Part shown: piece by piece, positions 36,621-49,376 of the stretch
Numbering within the stretch: the stretch's first letter is position 1
Layout: each line of letters opens with the position of its first letter
DNA from: Lunularia cruciata
Taxonomy: Eukaryota; Streptophyta; Marchantiopsida; Lunulariales; Lunulariaceae
Direction of reading: 5' to 3'
Assembly: GCA_948567375.1 (NCBI GenBank)
Contig: OX419757.1
Span: 26,846,001-26,910,000 of the forward strand
Length of the DNA stretch: 64,000 nucleotides
Notes under the pieces: model-generated
Told to the model about the DNA's origin: nothing
Database searches by the model: none
What the model saw: the letters and a program-made list of their open reading frames with translations, nothing else
Position numbers and translations under genes: made by a program

Positions 36621-38894
36621 CAATCCGTCGTCCTCATGCCGTCGCCCCGTTATCTTGCTTTACAGGTGAGCAGACGGCCAAAGACTATAATAAGGGTTCT
36701 CGAATGTCTCCTCCTGTGAGTTCCGGACTTTCAGCAAAGTACAGTACTGCAGTACGATGAGGTCGTGATCACCACGTAATGTGGCTTTCGTAATATATTA
36801 CCACGACTGGAGTAGTTAACGAAGCTGTGGGGAGCGGATGTCATGCACTTTCCTAACGGATGGCTTGTACTGAAACTACAGTTATAGTACTGCTGTGCAA
36901 TTATCTTCCGTGTTCCTGCGTTACCACTGTACACAAGTACCTAAGGACCGGACTGGCCTCTCTTTATCCTCCGACTTTCCATGCAGGTTTACTCTGCAAT
37001 TGTAAAATTGTACAAGTCTCCCAATCTCTTCTGTCATAGAACCCAGGAGAAAATCATCTTTACCATTCTACTCTATCATCTTGCAAGTTCGTTTAAGGAA
37101 TTGGTTTGGAAAACGAGAAGACTGCAGTAGATATCGGACCTAAGTAAGGTATGGAAGGCGTCCTGTCCCGCTTACAAGGAGCTCACCCGATGCGATTAGT
37201 AACCAATATTAACCTTCAGCATTTGCAGGATCAGCAATGACGATTACTATTTCCTTAGTTCAAAAAAGAACTTGACCGTCGAGAGATGTGAAAAGCGCAT
37301 TGCATCGAGTTGGACCAAGGCATGGAATAATCACAGCCTCCGGCGGAATGGATCCATCGAGGAGAACTGTACAATACTGTCTGTCGTACATCGGAAGAAT
37401 TTCGATTTGAGATAAGGCTCTTAAGACATATACTACCGTAATTGGCAATTGCAGACTCGGAACATGAACGTTGGAAGAGATGTGCACGTCCGAAGCTGTT
37501 CCGAATTTCGAAACCCGTGTCTCCGCGACACGGACAAGTTTTGACGATGTTTCAGTTGAAGAGTAGGACGGCATGATCACGAAGTCTGCGATGAAGACAA
37601 CAACATAACAAACTGTGATCCACTCTCGCCTCCCTCTTCACAACAATGCGATCTTGCTCCCGACATTTTGGCGGTCCCACATACTGATTCGGTACAGCAG
37701 GGTGGAATCTTCTAAGTAATTTCATTCTCCTTGTATGCGACGTCAAGGAGAGAAGTGAGCGGTTTGAAACCTCAGCTTTCGTCGTCGTTGTCGTAATAGG
37801 ATCACATGTAATTAAATTAGAAGTCTATTCTGTAATAGGATCACATATCAGTATTCACGTCCTAGGTTATTGACTTCGCGCTTAGTAAACGTGAAGTCAA
37901 AGGCACTACGGTACAATTATAACATGGTACGACCAAATCTCTTGAACAATCGGGAGATTGTTCAAGAAATTGATGCTCTAAGCTCAAAACTGTCAACGTG
38001 TGCTAGTTTTCTAGGTACAGTGTTTGACACAATGGGGGTTTCAGTAATAAAATGATGGAATGATGGACATCTCCCGGCAGAATAATGATGTTCGCAAGAC
38101 TTTTCCACAGAAATCCATTCAAAGAAAAGGTGTGCAGAACTTAACCCTCCATGAAAAATTGTAGACGTTCAAGTATAAAAATTAGAGAATGAACTTTTGG
38201 ACGTATTTGGTGAGCAACCCGACCAAATGTTATTTTAACTGCGCACGCGGGAGAGAAAGAGGAGGATGAAGAACATGCCATGAAACTAGCGCGTTATCAG
38301 ATTTGAAAATTTTGAATGGGAGGGTGGACATAGTATCGTTCCAAAATGTTTAAAGTATTCAAATATTTAGTAAATCGAATAGAGATCAATTTCACAGTTG
38401 CAATCAAGAATTTCTTCCAATTGAGGGTTTGACTCCTGTCAGACTTTTTCAAAATCTTGAAATACAACCTATTAGAAAAGTAAAATGAATTCGATCACCT
38501 TGCTTATAAACTTCGTTGAAATAATTTATTACTTCCCATCAAGGCTGGAGACGAAATGGTGTTGTAAGATTTTTGCACAGCAACACTAAGCTAGTGGAGT
38601 TATGGAAAATGGAGTTATGCAAAGCGACGATGGACAGTGCAAAATTGGTGGATTACATAGAAGTAAAGGTGGTTAAACCATGGAAAACATTCCCTATGTG
38701 ATTCCTCTTTCCATTCCAAGTGCAAATTCCATTTCCAATCTAAATTTATCTTTGAATGGTAGATTTCAAGATCTTTTGAGGATGATGTTTTTAGTGCTTT
38801 CTTTGGTGAGCAAAGGGAAACTTGATAATGATAGATTAAGATGATAGTCATTACTAATGGTCAAAAAATTCATCAGGAAAATTGCAAAAACAGA
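36621..38894. other. Intergenic region, one unassigned 106-codon frame
   Basis: Somewhat less AT-rich than the flanks. A minus-strand open frame at 37260-37580 (starting MIMPSYSSTETSSK) has normal amino acid composition, but I do not recognise it and see no neighbouring exons. A further frame at 37552-37746 overlaps it. No gene is called. Confidence 0.3.
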
Positions 38895-39006
38895 ATTCAA
38901 TCAAAGATAGGAAATGCTAGTGATGAGTGGAGTTTGGATGATTGGAAAATAGAATATTCAATCAAAGATAGGAAATGCTAGTGATTAGTGGAGTTTAGAC
39001 GATTGG
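38895..39006. repeat. 61-bp tandem duplication
   Basis: Two copies of a unit starting ATTCAATCAAAGATAGGAAA, at 38895 and 38956, differing at a few positions. Confidence 0.85.
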
Positions 39007-41344
39007 AATATTAAGGTGGTAGTAAGATAAACAAGTTATTAAGGTGGTGTGAATTGGTCAATAATAAAATATATTTAGAACCAAGAGTATTATGCACTCA
39101 AAGTTTGGATTTTTTTTACAAATATTTCCAAGATTTGGTCTCTGAGCTCTGAGAGCTTTTACAAAAATATTTGTGTGTAACCATTTTTTGTCTTCAACAA
39201 GTAACCTTTTGAATCTATAGTAACAAATTGATTTGTGCACTTCGAACAAAATGAGTTCTACATTGTTATTTTCAATCTTGAATGTATTGAATGTATTGAC
39301 TGTATTTTGTACAAAACAAGTCCTATGGAGACGTTGGACTACATTGGGGTTTGGTGGAATGTACTAGGTTCCATTAGGTATAGGTCTTATGAGTGTTAGT
39401 TAGGACCTGGTAGTTGGTGAGAGTAACTAAATTCCAGAATACTTCGACAAGTAGAGAAAGCCATGAATCGCAATCACACAATCAATCTGACCTTAGGAAT
39501 AAACACTATAGCAGAATAATACAAGAGAGATAGACATGGATGTTTGCCATTGATAGTGATTATATTCATGAAACCAATGACCATTCCCAATATGATACTA
39601 CACAAGCAACTAGTTGCAAGGGTTTGTTGCATCTGATTTGCAATCTAAAAGGAGATGTGAGAGGCATTAGAGTTATTATTGCTTAATAGAGTGGAGGGTG
39701 AAATGATTAATAGAGTGAGATGAAAGCATTGCACAATTAAATTAAGGAGACAATGTTGAGTTTAGCTATAGATATGAAAAGCATTGAGCCACATAATTGA
39801 AGAATCTGAAGAATTGCATCTTCTTCCTTTGTGATGGTGTGAAGTTTGTAATAACAAGGATCAGATAGGCAAAATGTCTAGAGAATCGAAGTCAAGCAGC
39901 AAAGAAAGAAAAAACCTTTGGGTGTTGGTAAAGAGGCTTTTGTAACCATAGATATCAAGAGTGACCCAATAAATTGAGCAAGTAGTAAATGAGTAATTGG
40001 GATGATGAGATTAAGTCCCAATTAATCCACTTAGATTAGATAGCTGGAAGGATAAGATAGAAAAGATAGACTTTAGACAAGTGACATTAGCAAGAAATTT
40101 GTGGGAAAGAGTCACCTAGAAAGTTGTAGGAGCAAAAATATGAGCGACATACACCAGCAAGATAATCATCTAGATATGCATAAGAAAAGAAACTAGATGC
40201 AGCTTGCTCCTTGCCTCAACTAAACAAGTCATCAACACTGGATTTAACCTAATAGCCATCACACCAAACACCTAAGTGATAGAGTTACATGCATCAGTTT
40301 AAAGCACTTGAAATCATTGAAATCATATTGAAATCAAGAGAATTACCACCATAGCATAATGATAAGAAAAGGTGTATTTCCAACATTTTGGCAGCAAAGT
40401 AGACATCATGAGGAGGAGCCCATTGGAGAAATAGCAAGAGGTGTTTGGCAAGATCCAAGATAGGTACTAGATAGAGTCTCAAGGAGGTGGACCTTCAATA
40501 GGCAAGGGGCATCCATTAGGACTAATCCCTAACTTGTCAAATTAGGGATTTCCAAACTTAGTTTAGTGAGTTTAACATAGATATCTATTAACTGTTTGCT
40601 ACCTTTTAGGAAGCATGGCACCCACAAGAGTGGTAAGGAGTTACCAAAGGGCTACAAGAGACAGGACCTACATGTGCAAACTTTGTCAACAAGACAGTTA
40701 GGTTGTAGGATCAGTTCAATTCAGGGCCATTGGAGGCACTTTTAGACCAACCAAGGGGTTCTTATTGGAGGACAAAGCACTTTGTTCAGACATAGATATG
40801 CCTTCCTTCTCCCTTTTCCTATTTGCTTTCTCTTAGGCCTTCTTTGTCTTAGGTTTTTCCTCCCTCTACTCCTCCTCTTCATATTTCTTTTCTCTACTTC
40901 TTTCTTATGTATGCTTCTTAGTTATCTTTATTATCTTGACCATGGGTGTTTGGTTCATAGTATCTGTTTTGGATGTTTCATCTTTTAGTTATGTATCACT
41001 TTTTGTTTTGTTCATTTTTGTAGGCTTGTTTGTAGATTACTCCACTTTGCTCTTTTTTCATTCTTTAGCACGAGTAGCTGGACTCCTACAGACCAAGCTC
41101 CTCATCTATCATCCCATACCCCATATGTATGCATAGAGCATAAACATCATCCTCACCTCATATGTTTCACATCTCCCTCCCACAACTCCTTCCTCTTGCA
41201 ATACAGACCAACATATAACCCCTCATCCCTTCTAAACCCAAATTAAAATCATCCTCTTACCTCTATAGACCTCCCACTAGCACAGGACCATATCCAACCT
41301 AGTAATACAGACCCACCACCACTACATGCTCAGATCTCTCCCTT
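39007..41344. other. AT-rich intergenic DNA, no supported gene
   Basis: No recognisable gene or element. A hydrophobic frame at 40782-40988 comes from a CT-rich tract and is probably not coding. Confidence 0.35.
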
Positions 41345-42318
41345 TGTAAAAGACCAAGACCAAGGAGAGAAATAGGAGAACGAAAGATCACATTGGGACA
41401 CTTGAATGTGGATAAACTCCAAATTCCTAGCATGAGCTTTGGTTTTGGTATTTATAGGGAGCATACAAGACTCAAGGAAGCTTCTCAAGAAGGTTCCTTG
41501 AGCCACTTTCTTGGAATGCAAGCCAAGTTAATCAAGAAGCTTCTCAAGAAGCTTTGTCGTGCATATATACATTGCTGCACAACATACATTGTTGTCAACA
41601 TCATACACTATAGGAGCACAACTCACACATAAGCTATACATAGACTCTAAAGTGCCACAATAATCAGATTGCTTACCATTCTAAACTCAACTCAACACAA
41701 ATCAATACTTGATTTGTCACTATTTATAGAGTGACAGATCAAGCCAACAATTGGGCACTGATTACAATCAAGCCACACCCCCTCAAGCATAGAGAATCCA
41801 GGTGATGCTCGCCGGCCTCTATCCACCATAGCCAAGAACTCGAAGGCTCAACATCAGAGAAGTGAGCTCTTTGGAGCTCACTTTGAAACTATACCCCCTA
41901 GACTCGAGCTAGCTCTAAAACCCTAACGGTCCCGCTGATGGCACACTCGATTGTGCAAACGGTGCAAAGTGACGGTGGGCCCTACCGTGAAGTCAATACC
42001 CCGGAACACGAAATCTGACCGTCGGAAAGTAGTCTCTGAGATACTGCTGAAATAACTTTAACTACTATCATTGGGACTCCAATGTCCAAGCAATCTAGAT
42101 GCGATACTACAAATGGCATGGCAACTTCCTTCTAGAAGCTGCTTACTTGGTTTGCAAGCTAAGCTAGTTGGAAGCTTCTAAAGCTACTTACTTGGGATGC
42201 AAGCTAAGCTAGCCAGGAAGCTTCTTAGATACTTTTGGAATATTCTAGGCTAATTTGGCCTATTCACTACTTTGTTAGCCCGAACTAACTTTGTTGCTAA
42301 ACTCCATATTGTTATATA
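41345..42318 (-). mobile_element. 3' LTR region of element 3, containing L3 sequence
   Basis: On the minus strand it begins TATATAACAATATGG just after the purine-rich ACTAGTGGTGGGGGAA, directly downstream of the integrase end. Sequence from about 42140 to 41550 matches the body and start block of the L3 LTRs at 20.3 and 23.4 kb. Around it is a repeated phrase (TTAGCTTGCA and GCTTGCATTCCAAG, with AAGCTTCTTGAGAAGCTTC). A TATA-like CCTATAAATACC lies near 41450 on the minus strand. The far end, placed near 41345 at TCTTTTACA, is a guess. Confidence 0.5.
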
Positions 42319-42415
42319 TTCCCCCACCACTAGTTGGTGACGTCCTTGTCGTCATTGAAGCTACTAGATGGCCGTTTGTGCATTTTGAAGACAAGAAAGA
42401 GGTTTCTATGTGGCA

Positions 42416-43422
42416 TCATGAAGGAGATACCCATTCCAAAGGACCTTTGTACTCCATATGTTGTCCACGACCTTGTTGAATGTGGTGATGTGCAAGGAGA
42501 CGATCAACTTCATATTCCTCATGATCATTGATAGGGATGGAAGGAGGAGGAGGAGGTTGGACACAAGAGGGAAAAGAAGATGGATAAGGGACAAAGGGTT
42601 TCAACTTGGAAATATGAAAGACATGGTAGATGCACATATGACAAGGCAAGGCAAATCAATAAGCAACAAGAGGAATGAGTTGTGTGACCTCAAAGGGTCC
42701 TATCTAATTAGGAGCAAGTTTACGGACTTGGGTATCAAGTGGGAGGGGTAGGTTACTAGACAAGAGCATGAATTTATCACCAACTTGAAAGGTGAGATCA
42801 TGATGATGGTGGTCTACATTTTTTTTGACAATTTTGGGCAACAAGGAGGTGAGATTTGGCTTGTTAGAGGGATACAAATATGATTGTCAAGAAGGTTGAA
42901 GTATGAGGGATATGAGATGGAGGAGAAGCAAGAAAGGAATATGGAATAAGTGGATCTTGGCCAAAATTGAGGAAGAAGGAAGAGAATCCAGTGCTTGCAT
43001 GTTTGGAATTATCGTATGCAAACTCCACAACTACAAGACATTCATCCCAATTGGTATGGTGAACATTGATGAAGGCACAAAGCATAACCTCCAAGGTGCA
43101 ATTTGCGCATTCAGTTTGAAGATGATAGGCCATGGACAAAACCAGTTTGGTGCCAAGTATCTGGAAGAGTGCTTGCCAAAAATTTCTAGTGAAGCGAGGA
43201 TCATGGTCGAAGATGAGTACATGCAGCATCCCATGATGCTTGAATACATTGTCAAAGTAGATCTACGCCAAGGTTGGAGCATCCACTATATCAACGGTAG
43301 GTGCCAAATGGGTTTGCTTACTAAGCTTATCCACAAACACCACACTGGCTATGTGACCTTGCTTTATCTTGGGCAAGGATATGATGAGATCTAAGCTCGC
43401 ATGTTCCCAATGAGTAGATGGA
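42416..43422 (-). pseudogene. Integrase core and chromodomain end of element 3
   Basis: Minus-strand remnant: STHWEHASLDLIISLPK, SVVFVDKLSKQTHLAPTVD, a stop (W or K position), FKHHGMLHVLIFDHDPRF, FWQALFQILGTKLVLSMAYH, then TECANCTLE where the catalytic Glu block (GQTERAN type) is damaged. The C-terminal tail at 42416-42649 reads VFHISKLKPF and EEYEVDRLL, then HMEYKGPLEW, a degraded chromodomain. The N-terminal continuation lies at 58749 and beyond, on the other side of element 2. Not functional. Confidence 0.8.
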
Positions 43423-44148
43423 TATAATACCAAGAGCTAGCCATATGATCTAGATGTGAAATTTAGTTTAGTAACATCTAGAATGATGTAATACATGATG
43501 ATCACAATAGATCAGATAGAAGTATCACCAAAAGAGTACTTCTACTAATAGGGCAGAAATCAAAATAGACTTGAAAACCTTAGAACCAATAGCTAGATAT
43601 ATGATTTAAAGGTGAGAATTGGTTTGGTAACATCTGGATGGATGTTATACATGATGGACTAAACAGACCAGAAAGAGGTATCACCAAAAGGGGACTTCTA
43701 CAAATAGAGTAGGAACCAAAATATGCATGAAATCTTTGAAGGCAATTTCGGAGGCCTAAATGGATGAATTAAGCCTCAAAAATGTGCAGAGTCCCCCCTT
43801 CAATAGAGGAAAGGTTGGCCTCCCTCCCTCCTGCTTTGTCTTGTTGAGAGCTTTCCAATGGTACCTCACCCATGTGATTTTGAGATTCCTATAGGAAGAT
43901 TCCCTCCGATCAAAGCTTGTTTGACCAACCAGATAGGACCAGGACCTACATGTCACCCATCCAAGTAAGTAATCCAAGGATAGAGATTGCTGACATGTCA
44001 CCTATCTATGTGCTTAATCCGATGGTGGAGCTTCCTTGGAAGAGATCCTCTTTGTCTATATAATAAAGAGAAGGTGCTCCTTTGGGGCATTGGATGATTG
44101 AGTGTGAAATCTATGTTTTCTCTCTTCTCTTGTCCTTGGAGCATTACA
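43423..44148 (+). mobile_element. 5' LTR of element 2 (LTR2)
   Basis: Same sequence as solo LTRs 15962-16699 and (inverted) 49377-50113. Ends CCTTGGAGCATTACA. Carries a TATA-like GTCTATATAATAAAG near 44055, a likely promoter. The first TG is changed to TA. Confidence 0.92.
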
Positions 44149-44149
44149 A

Positions 44150-44162
44150 TGGTATCAAAGCA
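44150..44162 (+). promoter_or_regulatory. Primer binding site, initiator tRNA-Met type
   Basis: TGGTATCAAAGCA begins two bases after the LTR end. It matches the common plant gypsy/copia primer site complementary to the 3' end of initiator tRNA-Met (TGGTATCAGAGC) with one change. Confidence 0.88.
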
Positions 44163-44513
44163 AGTGTTTTAGTCCAAGAGAGTGGATCATCCCTCTTGGA
44201 AAAACACAAACTATTGAAATTGAGTAATTTGAGGTGGAGAACATAGAGTAATTGTAGACTTAGGAAGGACTTTAGAGAGCGGATGAGATAAATGCACCGG
44301 GAGGATAGTTTCCCACACCTAACTTTCTATTCTTGAATCCATTCCACATCAAGGTTATGTACATCTAGCATGAGAAAATGAGAGTATCATTAGTTTATCA
44401 CTTTGGAGCAGAATTCATAGACAAGGTGATGAACTCACCAAACCCGGTGATTCTACTTATGGTGGTCTACAACAAAGAGTGGGATTTGACAATCTACATT
44501 CTATTATGATGTT

Positions 44514-45845
44514 ATGGATGTGAATGTCCCAAATCCTCTCCCTTTCAACACTCAAGTAGAAATTTGTTATGTAGTGAGACCAAAAGTGATGTTTAGAGAT
44601 TTTGTGGTTAGGAATTTTGGTGAGGAGTATTATCAACGAGTGATAGCTTCTGAGGTCCCAATGGTAGTTCCAAAAGTTTGCGTGCCTTCTAGAGTGATAA
44701 TATTGACTCTATATTGAAGTAAACATTAGCAATTGAGTGTTGCAGGAACCATGGATCCGCAATTGCAAGAGTTGGTGCAAGGAATGCAAGGGATGTTGAA
44801 TGAATTTTGAGAGATTAAGATGACCATGGAGACATTACAAAGTCAAATGCAGATCCTTAGGAATGATCAAGCAATGCAAGAAGAAGAGTCATCTCAAAAC
44901 CAAGTACTTGCAACTAAAGTACTTGGAGAGGCACCCATGCCTATGAACCCTTTCAACGATGAAGTCACATTGCTACTCTAGATGAAGAAGACCTACAACA
45001 TCAAGCCTTACAAGGGGCAATATACAATAGGAGTAGTGGAAAATTGGATCTTGAGAATAAATTGATATTTTTGATTGTTCTCAACAAAGATCAAGGAGCA
45101 TGTTGCAGGCGTGTTTGCATGTGGGTACTTGACCAATAAAGCCCTCACATGGTATGATGCTTGGGAACAATCCATGTTGGTAGAGAGAAGGGATGTCACG
45201 TGGACAGCAATGCAAGAAGAATTGCTGAAGAATTTCCAATCGGTGGATTTTGTGTAGATGGCCCAAATCCAACTATGGGGATTGAGATAGAAGAACAACA
45301 TACAAGAGTATATGGATGCATTTTTGGATCTACAAGTCGCAATAACTGACATGAGTCCAACAGAGGCTCTCAACAATTTCAAACGAGGGTTGAAGGAGCA
45401 GATTTGCCAAGAAGTCATGGTGCAAAATCCTTGCACGGTATTTGAAGCCATTGCTTGTCCATAAAGAATTGTAGGAGCATTAGGTGGAGGTAAAGGAGTA
45501 GTTCCAACTCAACATTATTGGGCAGAAATGCCACACATGGGTGGACCACTACCAATGGAATTGGGTAACCTTTGACTTTGAGATCAAGGAGCATGATCGC
45601 TTCAAGGAGAGCATGGATGGGTAGAAGAACGAAGAGATGGAGTCCCATAAGGAGAAAGAACTTGAGGAGAACAACGCCATTGTTACAATTGTGGCCGTAT
45701 TGGGCACATATCAACCAATTATCGTGCTCGTCTCCCTAGGGGCCCTTGGCCTTCATACATGCAATCTTTGAACAACATGGAGAGGTGCACTGAAGAGGAG
45801 GAGGAGGAGGAGGTGGAAATCACTTTGGAAAACGAAGATTGCTAG
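44514..45845 (+). pseudogene. gag of element 2
   Basis: Broken gag. A start context lies at 44752 (MDPQLQELVQGMQGML), but an upstream frame at 44514-44717 (MDVNVPNPLPFNTQVEICYV) is also open and unexplained. Capsid-like text includes AGVFACGYLTNKALTWYDAW, then QSVDFV, AFLDLQVAITDMSPTEALNN and FKRGLKEQICQEVM. The zinc knuckle reads CYNCGRIGHISTNY near 45690: the last Cys is Tyr, so it is damaged. A Glu-rich tail follows (45780-45830). At least six stops and two frameshifts. Confidence 0.7.
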
Positions 45846-46618
45846 TAAATGTACCTTGCAGCCTTATTGGCTCAATAAGAAAGCAGAGAAGCAAGGAAAG
45901 GAAGAAGACAAACGTGCAAAGGTCCCGAAAGGTAACCTCACAATTGATTGTTGTGAATGGAGTCCTAGAAGGTAATCAAGTGAGAGTATTAACAGATCCA
46001 GGAGCAATAGAGAATTTCTTATCTTGATCTATTACAATAAGATTGGGAATGGATCTAGAGAGAGATGAGAGTGAAGAAGTAGAGTTACCTAATGGGCAAA
46101 CAAAGAGGATTGAATCATTACCCAGATGGGTAACACTTTCTGTAGGAGGATATCAAGAAGCAATTGAGTGGCAAGTGATACAATTAGCTTGTTATGATGC
46201 AATCTTAGACATGCCATGGATGGAGCATTACACTCTTATGGTAGATTGGAGGAAGAAAGTAGTGAGAACCAACCAATGGTTAATCATTGGGGTTAAAGAA
46301 AAATCACATAGGCAAGAACTTCCTCTATATGTCATAGGGATTGCAACTGTTTGTAAGACCAATAGATGTTTCATGGGTCTAATAAGAGAAGTCCAAAGTG
46401 CACAACTTGATGGACAAATTCCTGAGAACTTGAAAGATGTGGTGGATAAGTTTCAAGATGTCTTTCTTGATGATCTACACTCACAATTACCTTCAAAAAA
46501 AAGAGTAGATCATAAAATTGAGACACTCTCGGGGACGAGACCTCCTTGTAAGGCCCCATATTGCCTATCACCTCATGAGTTGGAGGAGTGTAAGACTCAA
46601 ATTGAGGAGATGCTGTAG
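45839..46618 (+). pseudogene. Protease and reverse transcriptase N-terminus of element 2
   Basis: Retropepsin remnant: the active site reads VRVLTDPGAIENFLS where DSGA is usual (Ser to Pro), then a stop. The flap and C-terminal part are GMDLERDESEEVELPNGQ and DAILDMPWMEHY. A linker follows with KFQDVFLDDLHSQLPSKKRV and PYCLSPHELEECK, the standard start of gypsy reverse transcriptase. The frame is kept throughout, with stops at 46024 and 46616. Confidence 0.75.
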
Positions 46619-47350
46619 AAACGGTTCATCTAACCTAGCATATCACTATATGGGGCTCTTGTCTTGTTTGTGAAGAAGAAGGACAGTATAATGCGCATGT
46701 GCATTGACTATCGGGGTCTCAATCATCAAACAATGAAGAAAAAATACCCCTTACCTCGCATGGATGACATGTTTGATCAACTACATGGAGCAAAATACTT
46801 CACCAAATTGGACTTGCAAAGTGGTTACAATCAAATCCAAATTGTAGAGGAGGATGTGTACATGCCTTTCAAACTAGGTATGGCCACTTCAAGTATCTGG
46901 TGATACCTTTTGGCCTCACCAATGCACCTATCACTTTCATGAGTCTAATGAATGACATATTTTATCCATATTGGATAAGTCCATTATCGTCTTCTTGGAC
47001 AACATCTTAGTCTATAGTAACACAATGATGGAACACAAACAACATCTACAAGAAGTCCTCCAAATTCTAAGACAGAATCGATTGTATACCAAAATCTCAA
47101 AGTGCAAGTTTAGCAAGTCTGAAGTAGACTACTTGGGGCATAGAGTAAGTGTAGAGGGCATTCAAGTATTGATGGATAAAATTTAGGTCATTCAAAAATG
47201 GAGTGCCCCAGAAGATCAAACTCAACTCAAGAGCTTCTTGGGGTTAACGGGATTCTATTGTAGATTTGTCAAGGACTTCTCCAAGGTTGCACAGTCTTTA
47301 ACAACACTACTTGGCAAGGGGAAGAAGTAGACATGGAGAACCGTACAAGA
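46619..47350 (+). pseudogene. Reverse transcriptase of element 2
   Basis: Typical gypsy fingers and palm: [58 protein letters not shown]. The catalytic box reads FLDNILVYS (46992-47003): the second Asp of FLDD is now Asn, so the enzyme is dead. The thumb shows KCKFSKSEVDYLGHRVS and FLGLTGFYCRFVKDFS. A frameshift lies near 46890 and stops near 47185 and 47328. Confidence 0.85.
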
Positions 47351-47847
47351 ATTGGCCTTTCAAGAATTGGCCTTTCAAGAATTGAAAGTTGCCCTGCTAC
47401 ATGCACCAATCTTGAAGTGGTATGACCCAAAATGTCCAATCAAGTTGGCTACAGATGAATCAAGCATAGCAATAAGAGCAGTCCTACAACAAGAGTGGCA
47501 TGACGGATGGCATCCAATTGCATATCTCTCAAAAGTTGTTACCGGTAGAGCGCAACTACCACACCATAGAATGAGAAGAGTTGGCCATTGTTCTTGCAAC
47601 CAAGCATTGGAAGCATTATCTAGGCAAGAAGGCATTTTTAGTAGAGATAGACCATAAACCTCTAGTCTACCTCGAGACACAAAAGGATCTATCTCAATGC
47701 CAGATTTGGTGGGCAAAGTGGCAAAAAAGCTTCAACATGAAAATCACCTATATGGAAGGTAAGAATCAACTTGCAGATGCATTCACCCGCATGCTAATGG
47801 CAAACAACATGGTGGCAAAAGTTAAGATTAACCCTGAATTCCGGTGA
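47351..47847 (+). pseudogene. RNase H of element 2
   Basis: KLATDESSIAIRAVLQQEW, HPIAYLSKVV, then a frameshift near 47575, followed by VLATKHWKHYLGKKAFLVE, IDHKPLVYLETQKDLSQ and EGKNQLADAFTR. A 15-bp unit (GAATTGGCCTTTCAA) is tandemly repeated at the start (47350-47385), adding ELAFQ residues. Confidence 0.8.
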
Positions 47848-49262
47848 GAGATTTTGGCTGCTACAAAAATTGATCTACAGATTGTAGAGACGCAATCATC
47901 CAAAGACGTCACCAACACCCAAGGACTCACCTTTCATGATGGCAGATTATGGATCTCAAATGTCCTAGAATTACGCACCATCATTCTAGCAGAATGTCAT
48001 GATTTGGCCATTCTAGGTCATGTCGGAGTAGACAAGACCTTAGATGCAGTCCAACGCCATTACGATTGGCCCAAGATGAGCAATGACGTGAGGAACTACA
48101 TGTGTAGCTACCTACTTTGTCAACAGAACAAAGCTTCTAATCAAGCTCATGCAAGGCTCCTTCAACCTCTCCCCACTCCTGCCCAACATTGGGAACAAGT
48201 GAGTATGGATCTTGTCTGTGACTTATCCAAGACCACCTCAGGGTTTGACTCCATTGTGGTCTTTGTAGACCGGCTCAATAAAATGATTCATGTATGCCCT
48301 ACCACCAAGGATGTGACCGCCCCATAACTAGCTCAATTATACTTAGATGTAATCTTCTCTTACAATGGCTTGTCTCGAGTACTCATCACCGACAGAGGCA
48401 CTCAATTCACTAGTTTGTTTTGGAAAACACTCTTTGGTTTCTTCAAAACCAAGTTGGCCATGTCCACAGCTTACCACCCACAAACAAATGGACAAATAGA
48501 GCGGGCTAATTGCACTATTGAAGACATGTTACGCGGTTTTACCTTAGAAGAGCAAGAGAGGTGGAACACCCTACTCCCATTGGTGGAATTTGCTTACAAC
48601 AATTCAGTGAATGCATCCATCCAGGTCACTCCATTCTTCCTCATGTATGGTGAGCATCCCTTCACACCTTCTAGCTTGATGAAGATCCGTTTGGTGGCTA
48701 CCAAGGTCGATGCAATCAACACATTTGCTTCTAGAATCCAACAAGGTGTAGAGAGTGCCAAGCACAAATTATAGATTGCATAAAATCAACAAAAGTAGTA
48801 TGCTGATGCACACGATAGGCACATGGAGTTCAATTTTGGGGATCAAGTGTGGCTATCGACAACCAACCTCACATTAGTTGGACCTTGTAAGCTCAAACCT
48901 CATTTTATTGGGCCTTTCTTGATTCTTCGTTGAGTCGGCACTGTGGCCTATCACCTTGAGCTACCACCACACATGAAGATCCATCCAATATTCCATTTTT
49001 CCATACTATGCAGATATGCTCCCCAATCAAGCAAGTGTTATTCCACACAAGACATTCGACCTTGTCCAACACTTATTGATGGCATGGAGGAATATGAAGT
49101 GGAGCATATTCTCCAAAAATGCATGCATGGTACTTGCCATCCATGGGTGGACTATCTAGTATAGTGGAAAGGTTACCCCCTCTATGAAGCAACCTGGGAG
49201 CTTGTTTCCAACTTGACACATACACCGATGTTGGTGCAAGCGTTTTAGCAACAGTTGTAGAA
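47848..49262 (+). pseudogene. Integrase and chromodomain of element 2
   Basis: Integrase with a zinc-binding region ECHDLAILGHVGVDKTLDAV and CSYLLCQQNK (one Cys of the CxxC is Tyr). In the core all three acidic residues remain: SMDLVCDLSK, VLITDRGTQFTSLFW and GQIERANC. After KPHFIGPFLILR comes a stop. The C-terminus has HPIFHFSILCRY, then EEYEVEHILQKC, WVDYLV, a stop and WKGYPLYEATWELVSNL. This is a chromodomain, a reader of methylated histone tails that steers insertion in chromoviruses. Stops at 48325, 48772 and 49162 among others. Confidence 0.85.
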
Positions 49263-49376
49263 CGGAACGTTGCATCTTAAAAGGAGTGAGGTCTGTGAGC
49301 CGGCCTGTCTCTCACTCAAGATGAACCTCTGATGGCTATTATGGTAGCGCACCATGGACTAAGAAGGCAAGGAACC

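Noticed and set aside
37260-37580. 106-codon minus-strand frame
   Set aside because: No recognisable motif, no neighbouring exon and no relative in the window; kept only as an unassigned open frame.
40782-41136. Hydrophobic frames suggesting membrane segments
   Set aside because: They come from a CT-rich tract; Phe/Leu runs reflect base composition.
42903-43394. 163-codon plus-strand frame
   Set aside because: It lies antisense to the integrase of element 3; the minus strand carries the conserved protein.
44150-44162. tRNA-like sequence near an LTR
   Set aside because: It is a primer binding site complementary to a tRNA end, not a tRNA gene; no cloverleaf is present.
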